From NCBI RefSeq assembly GCF_011761945.1, contig NZ_JAASQV010000002.1, positions 496,001-560,000 of the forward strand: a DNA stretch of 64,000 bases. The letters are read 5' to 3'. How positions within the stretch are numbered: position 1 is the stretch's first letter; each line of letters begins with the position of its first letter. Below are positions 26,100-35,211 of this stretch, piece after piece. Source of the DNA: Sphingomonas leidyi (lineage in GTDB: Bacteria; Pseudomonadota; Alphaproteobacteria; Sphingomonadales; Sphingomonadaceae). The position numbers and the translations under genes were made by a program. The notes under the pieces are model-generated. The model searched no databases. It was not told the origin of the DNA and was given only the letters and a program-made list of their open reading frames with translations.

Positions 26100-28582
26100 C
26101 AGGCGAGGACCAGCCCGGCCGCGCGCAGCGGCTCCGCCCCCTGCAGGAAATAGCGCCGCGCGACTGCATCGGAGAGATGGGCGAGGCGCAGCTCCAGCCC
26201 CGCGAGCATTGCATCGTCGATCCGCGTGGCATGGGCGGTCACCAGGATCGCCGCCAGTTCGCGCGCCTGCTCCTGCTGCGGCTCGGCCAGCCCGTCGTCG
26301 GAGAGCACCGGCAGCGCGTCCAGATGGCCCGAGATTGCCGCCACCTGATGGGCGATGCCGCGCGGGTTGCCCGGATCGAGCGCGACCAGGTCGAGCACCG
26401 GCACGCGGGCGATGCCGGTCAGATAGCGCTGGCGATAGCTGATCTGGCTGTCCGCCAGGTCGAGGAGCGTGCCGAGATCGTCGCCGGTCGCGTCCGCCCG
26501 GCCGAACGCCCGCAGGAAGCGGAGCGTCGCCAGCGCCCGCTCGATCCGCCGGCCCATGTCGTGGAACCGCCAGGCATCGGTGCGCCCCATATGCTCGGCG
26601 GCGAGCCCCGCCAGCGCCGAATAGCGCCGCTGGAGCGCGCCGGCCTTGTCCAGCAGCTCCCCGCGCGCCGGAAAGGGCGCGTCGAGCAGCCGCACCATGT
26701 CCGCCGCCAGCCGGTCGCGCGAGACGCCGCCGATCATGCGTGCCTGCGCGTTGATCGCGGCGACGCTGTACCATCCCTCGCCACCCTCGAGCGCGGCGCG
26801 GGCGAGCTCGGTCAGGTCGGCGCGGCGGAGCGCCTTGGGCGCCGGCGCGGCATTGCCGGCGACCAGGATGTCGGCGAGCCGGCGCACCGTGTCTGCCGCA
26901 AGGGCGGCGCCGGTGTCCGCGCTGATCGAATTGCCGAGCAGCACCCGGATCACGCCCAGCTGCGCCTCGCCGCGTTCCAGATAGCGGCCGAGCCAGAACA
27001 TGTTGTCGGCGACGCGGCTGGGCAGCGTGCCCGGGTTGCGCCGCAGCCGGGTGGAATCGCCCGCGGGCAGCAGCGAGACCGGCTCGACCGGATCCGCGCC
27101 ATGGACGCAGACGTCCGCCGACCACATGCCCTCGCCCATCACCGCGGCACGGGCATCGGCATGTTCCCCGATCCGCGCGAATCCGCCGGGGAGCACCGTC
27201 CAGGCGCCGTCCGCCCCACGCGCCGCGAACACCCGCAGCGTGAAGGGGCGCGCGACGAGCCGGCCCTCGGCCACCACCGGCATGGTCGAGAGGTGGGCGA
27301 CTTCCTGGCCGACATAATCCTGCGGCCGGCGCGCCATGTCGGCGCGCAGGGCGGCGCGCGCCTCGCCCTGGAGCGCCGAGCCGAGCACCGGCCTGCCTTC
27401 GGGCAGGCCGAGCGGCGCGACGCCGAAGGCCGGCGCGACAAGCAGGGTGTCGAGCGCCGCCTCGACATGGTCGCGCGCCGCATCCTGGCCGCACCACCAG
27501 GTGGCGATGCCGGGCAGCTTCAGCGCCTCGCCGGTCAGCAGCTCGGCAAGTTGCGGGAGGAAGGCGGCAAAGGCGGGCGCCTCGAGCAGGCCCGCGCCGG
27601 GCGCATTGGCGATCACGACATTGCCCGCGGCCATCGCGTCGACCAGCCCGGGCACGCCGACGGTCGAATGGCTGTCGAGCGCCAGCGGATCGAGCAGCCG
27701 CGGATCGAGCCGGCGCCACAGCGCATCGACGCGCTTCAGCCCGACGATGGTGCGGACATAGAGCCGGTCGTCGAGCACCGCGAGATCGCCGCCCTCGACC
27801 AGCAGCCAGCCGAGATAGCGGGCGAGATGCGCCTGCTCGGCATAGCTCGGGTCGAGCCGGCCGGGCGTGAGCAGCGCGATGCGCGGCTCGGCGCGCCGGC
27901 AGCGCTTGGCCAGCCCGTCGCGAAAGGCGGCGAAGAAGGGCGCGTGCCGGGCGATGTTCAGCCGGAGCTGGAGCCCGTCCAGCACCTGCGCCATCGCCAG
28001 CCGGTTCTCGAGCGCATAGCCGGCGCCGGCCGGCGCGCGCAGATGGTCGGCGAGCACGCGCCATGCGCCGTCCGGGCCGCGACCCAGGTCGATCGCCACT
28101 GCCTGGAGGTGGCAGCCGCCCGGCGGCACGAGACGCGCGAGCGGGCGCAGGAAGAACGGGCTGCCGGTGACGAGCGCGGCGGGCACATGCCCGTCGGCGA
28201 CCAGCCGGGCCTCGCCATAGAGATCGGCGAGCACGCGCTCCATCACTTCGGCGCGCTGGACGACGCCCGCGGCGATGCCCCGCCATTCGGCCTCGGGGAT
28301 CAGCAGCGGGACGGGAGAGAGCGGCCAGGGGCGCTCCTCGCCTTCACCGGCGACGCGGAAGCCGGTGCCGATGTCCTCGGCATGGCGGCGCGCCCGCTCG
28401 CGCGCGCCTTCCAGATTGTCGCCCGAGAGCCCGGCCAGCTCCTCGAACGCGGCGCGCCAGGCGGCATCGTCGCGGGCATGGGCGCAGAGCATGTCGTCCG
28501 CCGTGCCGGAGGCGCAATAGTCCGCGATCCATCGATCGGCGATCCTTCGCGCGTCGAACAGAGGTGCGGCGCTGCTCGCCAA
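26099..28582 (-). CDS. Circularly permuted type 2 ATP-grasp protein fused to an alpha-E domain
   Basis: 827 residues. The first ~490 form the circularly permuted ATP-grasp domain: 'PLLIPEAEWRGIAAGVVQRA', 'RLDPSYAEQAHLARYLGWLL', 'VEGGDLAVLDDRLYVRT' and 'YVGQEVAHLSTMPV' are typical blocks. The last ~310, starting 'SRVADNMFWLGRYLERGEAQ', form the all-helical alpha-E domain. In many bacteria these are two separate genes next to a transglutaminase; here they are fused, with the transglutaminase immediately downstream (TGATG). The family is predicted to make a peptide-like bond with ATP; the product is unknown. The TTG/ATG start is inferred from the first Met. Confidence 0.88.
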   Translation of the reverse strand: MASSAAPLFDARRIADRWIADYCASGTADDMLCAHARDDAAWRAAFEELAGLSGDNLEGARERARRHAEDIGTGFRVAGEGEERPWPLSPVPLLIPEAEWRGIAAGVVQRAEVMERVLADLYGEARLVADGHVPAALVTGSPFFLRPLARLVPPGGCHLQAVAIDLGRGPDGAWRVLADHLRAPAGAGYALENRLAMAQVLDGLQLRLNIARHAPFFAAFRDGLAKRCRRAEPRIALLTPGRLDPSYAEQAHLARYLGWLLVEGGDLAVLDDRLYVRTIVGLKRVDALWRRLDPRLLDPLALDSHSTVGVPGLVDAMAAGNVVIANAPGAGLLEAPAFAAFLPQLAELLTGEALKLPGIATWWCGQDAARDHVEAALDTLLVAPAFGVAPLGLPEGRPVLGSALQGEARAALRADMARRPQDYVGQEVAHLSTMPVVAEGRLVARPFTLRVFAARGADGAWTVLPGGFARIGEHADARAAVMGEGMWSADVCVHGADPVEPVSLLPAGDSTRLRRNPGTLPSRVADNMFWLGRYLERGEAQLGVIRVLLGNSISADTGAALAADTVRRLADILVAGNAAPAPKALRRADLTELARAALEGGEGWYSVAAINAQARMIGGVSRDRLAADMVRLLDAPFPARGELLDKAGALQRRYSALAGLAAEHMGRTDAWRFHDMGRRIERALATLRFLRAFGRADATGDDLGTLLDLADSQISYRQRYLTGIARVPVLDLVALDPGNPRGIAHQVAAISGHLDALPVLSDDGLAEPQQEQARELAAILVTAHATRIDDAMLAGLELRLAHLSDAVARRYFLQGAEPLRAAGLVLA

Positions 28583-28689
28583 GCTTCGTCCCCAGCTATC
28601 CCGGGGGACCTAGTGCGGGAATCCCCGCTGCGTGGCAACATGGGATGCGCCGCGCGGGCCCCGCCCCGACGCGCGCACCCCGCCCCCTC

Positions 28690-29316
28690 TCAGCGCACGA
28701 AAGTGAGCGTCGAGATGTGCATCACGCTCGCCACGTCCTGCCCGCCCAGCTTCGCCGGCGCATTCTCGACGTGCGAGGCGCCGACCAGATAGCGGCCCCT
28801 GCCGAGCCGGGGCACGGTGATCCGCCCCTCGGCATCGGTGGCGAAATGCTTCTGCCAGCGATCGGGCGTGACGATCGCGAGCTTGGCATGGGCGAGCGGC
28901 TTGCCGCGGAAGAGCAGCGTGAACGTGTCGCCGTTCGCCGCCACGGGCACCAGCTCGAGATCGAGCTTGTGGCCGGTCTCGGCGCGGCCGGCACGGGCAT
29001 AGAAGATCGCGCCCTGCTTCGCCTCGCCGGCCTGCCAGGGGGCGAACACCGCATCGTCGCGCACCCGCAGGTCGCCGCTGCCGGAAACCGCCGCCTCGAT
29101 ATGGTTGGCCCGGCGCGTCAGCGTGCCGGTGGCGCCGATCAGCTGCGGCTGCTGGAGATGGTGCCATTCGGGGTCGCCGTCGGCGGGCACCGCCTCGGCC
29201 GGCTCGCCCAGATAGATGCGCGCCGGGCCCGTGCCATCGCGTTCGATCCAGACCTCGTGCGCCGCCGCGGGGATGGCCGCCAGCACGGCGATGACAGCAA
29301 GGAACAGCGTCTTCAT
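28690..29316 (-). CDS. DUF4198 domain secreted protein
   Basis: 208 residues with a signal peptide (about 1-19, ending 'AAAHEVWIE'). The DUF4198 pattern is visible: a His soon after cleavage ('AHEVWIERDG'), then 'GDTFTLLFRGKPLAHAKL' and 'TDAEGRITVPRLGRGRYLVG', which is an Ig-like carboxypeptidase-regulatory type strand pattern. Proteins of this family sit by TonB-dependent receptors and are proposed to help metal uptake. It starts 23 bases after the TonB receptor stop with an AGGAGAG site, so the two form an operon. Confidence 0.85.
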   Translation of the reverse strand: MKTLFLAVIAVLAAIPAAAHEVWIERDGTGPARIYLGEPAEAVPADGDPEWHHLQQPQLIGATGTLTRRANHIEAAVSGSGDLRVRDDAVFAPWQAGEAKQGAIFYARAGRAETGHKLDLELVPVAANGDTFTLLFRGKPLAHAKLAIVTPDRWQKHFATDAEGRITVPRLGRGRYLVGASHVENAPAKLGGQDVASVMHISTLTFVR

Positions 29317-29339
29317 TTCGTCTCTCCTGTCCGGATTGC

Positions 29340-31469
29340 CTAGAAGCGGTAATTGGCGCTCACGGTGAAATTGCGCGGCGCGCCGTAGCGATACTGGCTG
29401 AAGAAGCCGACCTGGCTGTAATAGGTCTTGTCGAGCAGGTTCTCGACATTGGCCTGCAGCTGGAGCCGCTCGGTCACCGCGAAGCGCGCCATCAGGTTGA
29501 CCAGCGCATAGCCGTCCTGCCGGAAGTCGAACGGCGCCAGCGTCACCGGGTTGGTGCTCGGCGTATAGGCCTGGCTGCGATAGTTGACGCCGCCACCGAA
29601 AGTAAGGCGGTCCACCGTATAGGTAGTGAACAGCTTGAGCAGCCGGCGCGGCTGATCGGTGTTGGCGGGCACGTCGTTGCGGTCCTCGGCCTTGAACTGG
29701 CTATAGCCGAAATTGACGTTCCAGCCGGGCAGCGGCCGGCCGGTGACCTCCACTTCGAAGCCCTGGCTGGTGACGCCCTGGGCCGCCACATAGGTCTGTT
29801 GCGGCAGCCCGCCATTGGGCGGCGTGACGACGATGTCGTTCTGCGCGACATTGTCCTGCTCGATGCGGAACAGCGCGAGCGAGGTCTGCAGCGCCTCGCC
29901 GAAAAAGGCGCTCTTCAGGCCGATCTCATAGGCCTTGCCGTTCAGCGGCGCGAGCAGGTTGAAGTTGCGGTCGCGGGCGTTCTGCGGCTGGAAGATCCGC
30001 GTGTAGCTCGCATAGAGCCGGTGGTTCGGCGCGATGTCGTACAGCGCGCCGACATAGGGAATGAACTCGTTGCTGTTGCCATAGTCGGTGGCCACGCCGA
30101 ACTGGACGCCGGTGATGTTCCAGCTTGCCAGGCGCCCGCCGCCGATGATCTTCAGCTGGTTCGAGACGTTCAGCCGCACTGCGCCATAATAGCCTTCCTG
30201 CGTGATCTTGGTCTTCTCGCCCACCGCCGGCGTGGTCGAGAAGCCGGGATAGGGATAGGTGCTGCCGCCGAACCGCTCGAAATCGGTGCCCGGCGGGAAA
30301 GCGAGCGCGGCGAAGGTCGCGGTGTCGCGGTCCTGCGTGCTGCGCAGCGCCCCCAGCACCACCTCGTGGTCGCGCCCGAACAGATTGACCAGGCCCTTGA
30401 TCTGCCCGTCGAAGCTGTTCTGGATATTGTTGCCCTGGTCCTTGTAGGGAAAGGCGAACTGGATCCGGCCGGTCGCCTTGTCGACCAGGCCCGACAGATA
30501 GAGCAGCTCGGTCTGCTGCGCGTTCTTCACGCGGTTGTAGTTGGCGACGATGCTCCAGCGGTCGCTGAATTCGTGGCGGATCGTGGCGAAGATGTTCTGG
30601 TTGGTGGTGTCCCAGCGCGTCCAGGGCGCCGCCGGCGTCTTGTCGCGCGGCCAGTCGGTCAGGCTGCCGTCGCTGTAGAAGGTCGGCAGTGCGCCCCAGG
30701 TCGCGCCCTCGGGCCTGGCTTCTTGGTGGCTGATGCCGATGCGCAGCAGCGTATTATCGGTCACATCGGCGTCGATCACGCCGTAGAGCACGAACTTCTT
30801 GTTGCGGTAGAGGTCGATATAGGAATCGCCCTGCTCGTAGCGGCCGACCGCGCGGACGCGGACGCGCCCGTCGGCGGTGATCGCCCCGCCCACATCCCCC
30901 GAGATGCGCCAGGTGTTCCAGCTGCCATAGCTGGCGTTGACATAGCCGCCCCAGTCGCGCGCATCGGCATGTTTGCGGACCAGGTTGACCGAGGCGGAGG
31001 GATCGCCCGCGCCGCTCAGCAGGCCGGTCGCGCCGCGCACGATCTCCACCCGCTCGAAGATCGACACGTCGATATTGGTCTCGCCCGCGCTGCCGGCCAG
31101 CGTCCAGTTGGTGGGAACGCCGTCCAGCTGCGTGTTCCGAATCTCGAAGCCGCGCGCATAGAAGCTGTTCCGCACGTCGTCGACTTCGTTCACGGTCACG
31201 CCCACGCCGTTCTGGATCACGTCGGCGATGCTGATCAGATTCTGGTCGAGGATGCGCTGCGCGGTGACGATGCTCACCGATTGCGGCGTCTCGCGCACGG
31301 TCAGGCCCAGGCCGGTCGCGGTATCGATCTTGTCGGGCAGCGTGTAGCGGCCGCTGACGACGATCTCGCCATCCTCGGCCGGTTTCGGGGCATCTTCCGT
31401 CTGGGCGAAGGCCGGATTGGCCAGCCCGGCCAGCGCCGCACCCAGCCAGAGGGAAAGCTTCAGGTTCAA
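29340..31469 (-). CDS. TonB-dependent siderophore receptor
   Basis: 709 residues with a signal peptide (ending 'NPAFAQ'). A TonB-box-like 'GEIVVSGRY' follows near 35-43; the plug domain runs about 55-165 ('TPQSVSIVTAQRILDQNL', 'NSFYARGFEIRNTQLDGVPT', 'VEIVRGATGLLSGAGDPSA') and the 22-strand barrel ends in 'VSANYRF' with the usual C-terminal Phe. The FpvA/FhuE-like plug suggests a ferric siderophore as cargo. The only usable start is TTG at 31469, 8 bases after AAAAGGGG, because a stop lies in frame just upstream. An iron-box-like site lies at 31531-31555. Confidence 0.93.
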   Translation of the reverse strand: MNLKLSLWLGAALAGLANPAFAQTEDAPKPAEDGEIVVSGRYTLPDKIDTATGLGLTVRETPQSVSIVTAQRILDQNLISIADVIQNGVGVTVNEVDDVRNSFYARGFEIRNTQLDGVPTNWTLAGSAGETNIDVSIFERVEIVRGATGLLSGAGDPSASVNLVRKHADARDWGGYVNASYGSWNTWRISGDVGGAITADGRVRVRAVGRYEQGDSYIDLYRNKKFVLYGVIDADVTDNTLLRIGISHQEARPEGATWGALPTFYSDGSLTDWPRDKTPAAPWTRWDTTNQNIFATIRHEFSDRWSIVANYNRVKNAQQTELLYLSGLVDKATGRIQFAFPYKDQGNNIQNSFDGQIKGLVNLFGRDHEVVLGALRSTQDRDTATFAALAFPPGTDFERFGGSTYPYPGFSTTPAVGEKTKITQEGYYGAVRLNVSNQLKIIGGGRLASWNITGVQFGVATDYGNSNEFIPYVGALYDIAPNHRLYASYTRIFQPQNARDRNFNLLAPLNGKAYEIGLKSAFFGEALQTSLALFRIEQDNVAQNDIVVTPPNGGLPQQTYVAAQGVTSQGFEVEVTGRPLPGWNVNFGYSQFKAEDRNDVPANTDQPRRLLKLFTTYTVDRLTFGGGVNYRSQAYTPSTNPVTLAPFDFRQDGYALVNLMARFAVTERLQLQANVENLLDKTYYSQVGFFSQYRYGAPRNFTVSANYRF

Positions 31470-31530
31470 GTCGACGACCCCTTTTTCAGATCAACGCGCA
31501 TGCCGTTCCGCGCGCCCTGCCGGGCCATTA

Positions 31531-31555
31531 GTGATATTAAGAATCGTTTGCAACT
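31531..31555 (-). promoter_or_regulatory. Possible iron-responsive (Fur-type) site before the siderophore receptor
   Basis: On the minus strand the AT-rich stretch reads TTGCAAACGATTCTTAATATCAC, here split as TTGCAAACGATT and CTTAATATCAC. It resembles the TGCAAAT...ATTCTCATTATC type of iron box found before siderophore receptors. It stands out in an otherwise GC-rich region and lies about 65 bases before the TTG start. The match is approximate, so this is a suggestion from position and composition. Confidence 0.35.
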
Positions 31556-31648
31556 AACAACGGACGCCTTCCGCGGGCGGCGATCGGCCTTGCAGTTTGC
31601 CCGGCGAGCGGACACCAATCCGGACAAAGCACCAAGGAGGGGGACCGG

Positions 31649-32818
31649 GTGACCGACAGCGCTGACAGGACGGCAGGCGAAGCGATCGCGACGGCGCGGG
31701 CAGACGCGCCCGACAGGACGGCCACCGGGAAAGCGCATTTCGAAGTGCTGGACGGCCTGCGCGGAACCGCCGCGCTGATCGTGGTGCTCTTCCACATCCA
31801 GGGCATCACCGTGAAATGGGACGGCGCCCGGGTGGCGCTCCACCATGCGCCGCTCGCCGTGGACTTCTTCTTCGCGCTGTCGGGATTCGTGATCGGCTAT
31901 GCCTATGACGATCGCTGGGGGAAAATGCGCACAAGAGGGTTCCTCGCGCTGCGCCTGATCCGGCTGCACCCGCTCGTCATCCTCGGCGCGCTGCTCGGGC
32001 TGGCCAGCTATCTGCTCGATCCCTTTGCCGGCCAGGCCCAGGCGGTTCCGCTGCGCGCGGTGCTCGGTGCCTTCGCCCTGTGCCTGTTCGCCTTGCCCAG
32101 CTGGTCGCTGCCCAATCGCTGGACCGACACCCATCCGCTGAACGGGCCCATCTGGACGCTGTTCCAGGAATATATCGGCAACCTCGCCTATGCCCTGGTG
32201 CTGCGCCGCCTGTCGGCGACGGCGCTGGCGGCACTGGCGCTGCTGAGCGGCGCGGTGCTGGTGGTCAGCGCAGGAATGCTGGGCTCGCTCGACCAGGGCT
32301 CCTATTGGGAGACTTTCTGGATGGCGCCGGTGCGCCTGTGCTTCCCGTTCGTCACCGGCCTGTGGCTGTACCGGGTGCGCGAGCGCCTGCCGAACATGCG
32401 CATCGGCTGGCTGCCGCTGTCGCTGGCCATGCTCGCCGCCACGGCCTTCCCGACGCTGCCGGCGGTGGGCGGCGTGAAGCTCAACGGACTCTATGAGGCG
32501 GCGTGCGTGGTGCTGCTGTTCCCCGCGATCATCGTTGCCGGTCGCCATTCCGAGCCTGGGCGCGGCATGCTGTGGCTGTGCAAGGCGAGCGGACGCATCT
32601 CCTATCCGATCTACATCACCCACTTCCCCTTCCTCTATGTCTGGATGAATTTCGTCGCGAACGGCCGCGCTTCGCAGGCCGGGTTGGTCGCGATCGGCGT
32701 CGCGCTGGTGCCGTTCCTGCTGCTGGTCGCCTGGGCGGCCCATGCCTGGTGGGACCTGCCGATCCGCACGCGGCTGCGCGGCTGGCTGGGCCGGGATCAG
32801 ATTTCGGGTAGTGTCTGA
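31649..32818 (+). CDS. Acyltransferase 3 family membrane protein (OafA/YrhL type)
   Basis: 389 residues starting at GTG 31649, 8 bases after AGGAGG. About ten hydrophobic helices start at residue 35. The family's catalytic His lies in 'RGTAALIVVLFHIQG', and 'RLIRLHPLVILG' and 'YPIYITHFPFLYVW' are further conserved blocks. The first ~30 residues are Ala/Asp/Arg-rich and not part of the domain. Such proteins O-acylate sugars of surface polysaccharides, lipids or antibiotics; the acceptor is unknown. The 3' end overlaps convergent ligD by 22 bases. Confidence 0.9.
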   Translation: MTDSADRTAGEAIATARADAPDRTATGKAHFEVLDGLRGTAALIVVLFHIQGITVKWDGARVALHHAPLAVDFFFALSGFVIGYAYDDRWGKMRTRGFLALRLIRLHPLVILGALLGLASYLLDPFAGQAQAVPLRAVLGAFALCLFALPSWSLPNRWTDTHPLNGPIWTLFQEYIGNLAYALVLRRLSATALAALALLSGAVLVVSAGMLGSLDQGSYWETFWMAPVRLCFPFVTGLWLYRVRERLPNMRIGWLPLSLAMLAATAFPTLPAVGGVKLNGLYEAACVVLLFPAIIVAGRHSEPGRGMLWLCKASGRISYPIYITHFPFLYVWMNFVANGRASQAGLVAIGVALVPFLLLVAWAAHAWWDLPIRTRLRGWLGRDQISGSV

Positions 32819-35211
32819 TCCGCCAGCCCCCAGCCCGCGAGCGCCCGCCCGGTCGCGCGCTCGATCAGCGCGGCGCGGTCGCGAAGAGTGAAGTGTCCGG
32901 GGCCGTCGATGTCGCGCAGCTCGCTCCAGCCGACCGGCGCGGCCACCGGGGCGCCTTCGCGGGCGCGGACGACATAGGGCAGCACCGCCGTGCTGCCGCG
33001 CTGGTTGCGCAGATAGTCGATGAAGATCCTGCCCTTGCGGTGGACCTTCTTGAGGTTGGCGGTGAAACGGTCCGGCTCGGCTTCCGCGAGCGCGCGGGCA
33101 AAGCGCTCGCAAAAGCTCTTCGCCTCGGGCCATTCCGCCTTCGGCGCCAGCGGCACCACCACATGCACGCCCTTGCCGCCCGACAGCATCGGCCAGCTGG
33201 TCAGCCCCAGCTCGGCGAGGCGTTCCTTCAGGTCGGCCGCGGCCTTCCTGACATCGGCCCAGTCGAGCCCCTCGTCGGGATCGAGATCGAACACCAGCCG
33301 GTCGGGCTTCTCGATATCGGCGACCAGGCTGCCCCAGCCATGGAATTCGATCGTCCCCATCTGGACGCAGGCCATGATCCCATCGGCATCGTCGACATGG
33401 AGATAGGGTTCGATCGAGCCGTCCTTCTCGCGCACGTCGACGTGATGGACATGCTCGCCGAAGCTGCCGGCGTCGTGCTTCTGGAAGAAACAGGCCCGCC
33501 CCCGGCCCTGGGGGCAGCGGACCAGGCTGACCGGCCGGCCGGCGAGCCAGGGCAGCAGGATGGGAGCGACGGCGAGATAATAATCGGCCAGGTCGCCCTT
33601 GGTCAGGCCGTCGCCGGGGAAGATCACGCGCTCGCGGCTGCTGATCGCCACGCGCGATTCGAGCGGTGCCGGCGCCGCAACCGGCTTCTCCGCCACGACC
33701 TGCCACGCCGGCTTGTCCTCGCGCAGGCCGAGGAAGCTGGCGTGGCGGACGACATTGTCGGCAGTGAATTCGCCGAACGCGATCTCGGCGACCAGTTCGG
33801 GCTTCACCCAATGCGCGCCGCGCCCCTCTGCCCGGGGCACTTCGGCAGCGGGATCCTGCACCGCGATCCGGTCGAGACGTTCGCGCAGATCCCGGAGCGC
33901 CGCCATCCCGAACCCGGTGCCGACCTTGCCGGCATAGGCCAGCCCGTCCGGCCCGTTCGTTCCGAGCAGCAGCGAGCGGAAGCCGCGTCCCCTGGCGGAG
34001 GACGGCAGCCAGCCCAGGATCACGAATTCCTGGCGGCGAAGGCATTTGGTCTTGCGCCAGGCCTTGGTCCGCGCGCCGCGATAGGGCGCGTCGGCCCGCT
34101 TGGAGGCCACGCCTTCATAGCCTTCGCGGCACATCGCCTCGAACAGCTTCTCGCCGCTGCCCAGCACATGCTCGGAGAAGCGGATGCGCGGATCGGCGCC
34201 CTCCAGCAGCGCCCGCAGCCGTTCCTTGCGGGCGAGCTGGGGGCGCTTGGCCAGATCCTCGCCGTCCGCTTCGAGCAGGTCGAAGGCGAACATCGTCAGC
34301 CCCTCGCCGTCGCCGCGCGACAGCACTTCCTGCAACGTCGAGAAATCGGGCCTGCCGCCCTTGAACGCGACGATCTCGCCGTCGATCAGCGCCGGGCCCG
34401 GGAGGCTGGCGGCCGCTTCGGCGATGCCGGGGAAGCGATCGGTCCAGTCGAGCCCCGTACGGGTGTAGATCCTGGGACCCTTGTCGCCGAGACTGAGCAA
34501 GGCGCGATAGCCGTCATATTTGACCTCGTGCAGCCACTGGTTGCCCGCGGGCACGCTGTCGACCAGCGTGGCGAGCTGGGGCTTGCGGAACTTGGGGTTC
34601 CTGCCGCCCGCCTTCTTCTTCGCCGGGCTCGACGGCTTCGCGCCCTCGTCGATCTCCTGCATCGTGCGCCCGGTCTTCACGCTGGTCAGCCCGGTCTCGA
34701 CCAGCGCGTCGGTGGCGCCCGCGAACCGGTCGTCGAGCTTGCGGAGCAGCCAGTTCTCGGCCTTCTCCCTGCCGCGCGGCTTCAGCCGGATCAGCAGCCA
34801 TTCGCCCTTCATCCGCTGGCCGTCGAGCGTGAAGTGAAGGTGCCCCTTCGCCAGGTCCTTCCCGCTCTTTCCGTCGACGGGCGCCCAGGTCCCGTCGTCC
34901 CACAGCATCACCGTGCCGCCGCCATATTCGCCCTCGGGAATCGTCCCCTCGAAATCGGCATAGGCGAGCGGATGGTCCTCGGTGCGCACCGCGAGGCGCT
35001 TCTCGGCGGGATCGAGACTCGGTCCGCGCGTCACCGCCCAGCTCTTGAGCACCCCGTCCATCTCCAGCCGGAAATCCCAGTGGAGACGCGTGGCGTCGTG
35101 CTTCTGGACGACGAAACGATGCCCGCCGGCCCGGGCCGGCTTGCCCGCGGGCTCGGCCGTCTTCGCGAAGTCGCGCCTGGCATTGTACCGGCCGAGCGGA
35201 TCCCGGGCCAT
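32797..35211 (-). CDS. ligD: ATP-dependent DNA ligase D (phosphoesterase-ligase-polymerase)
   Basis: 804 residues with all three LigD parts. The 3'-phosphoesterase domain (about 30-155) has 'TRLHWDFRLE' and 'EDHPLAYADFEGTIPEGEYG'. The ATP-dependent ligase (about 210-500) has the nucleotidyl Lys231 in 'EVKYDGYRALL'. The primase-like polymerase (about 525-800) has 'FPGDGLTKGDLADYY' and the metal-binding 'VFDLDPDEGLDW'. The order is the same as in Pseudomonas LigD. With Ku it joins double-strand breaks without a template. The start overlaps the ku stop by 1 base (TGATG). Confidence 0.97.
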   Translation of the reverse strand: MARDPLGRYNARRDFAKTAEPAGKPARAGGHRFVVQKHDATRLHWDFRLEMDGVLKSWAVTRGPSLDPAEKRLAVRTEDHPLAYADFEGTIPEGEYGGGTVMLWDDGTWAPVDGKSGKDLAKGHLHFTLDGQRMKGEWLLIRLKPRGREKAENWLLRKLDDRFAGATDALVETGLTSVKTGRTMQEIDEGAKPSSPAKKKAGGRNPKFRKPQLATLVDSVPAGNQWLHEVKYDGYRALLSLGDKGPRIYTRTGLDWTDRFPGIAEAAASLPGPALIDGEIVAFKGGRPDFSTLQEVLSRGDGEGLTMFAFDLLEADGEDLAKRPQLARKERLRALLEGADPRIRFSEHVLGSGEKLFEAMCREGYEGVASKRADAPYRGARTKAWRKTKCLRRQEFVILGWLPSSARGRGFRSLLLGTNGPDGLAYAGKVGTGFGMAALRDLRERLDRIAVQDPAAEVPRAEGRGAHWVKPELVAEIAFGEFTADNVVRHASFLGLREDKPAWQVVAEKPVAAPAPLESRVAISSRERVIFPGDGLTKGDLADYYLAVAPILLPWLAGRPVSLVRCPQGRGRACFFQKHDAGSFGEHVHHVDVREKDGSIEPYLHVDDADGIMACVQMGTIEFHGWGSLVADIEKPDRLVFDLDPDEGLDWADVRKAAADLKERLAELGLTSWPMLSGGKGVHVVVPLAPKAEWPEAKSFCERFARALAEAEPDRFTANLKKVHRKGRIFIDYLRNQRGSTAVLPYVVRAREGAPVAAPVGWSELRDIDGPGHFTLRDRAALIERATGRALAGWGLADQTLPEI

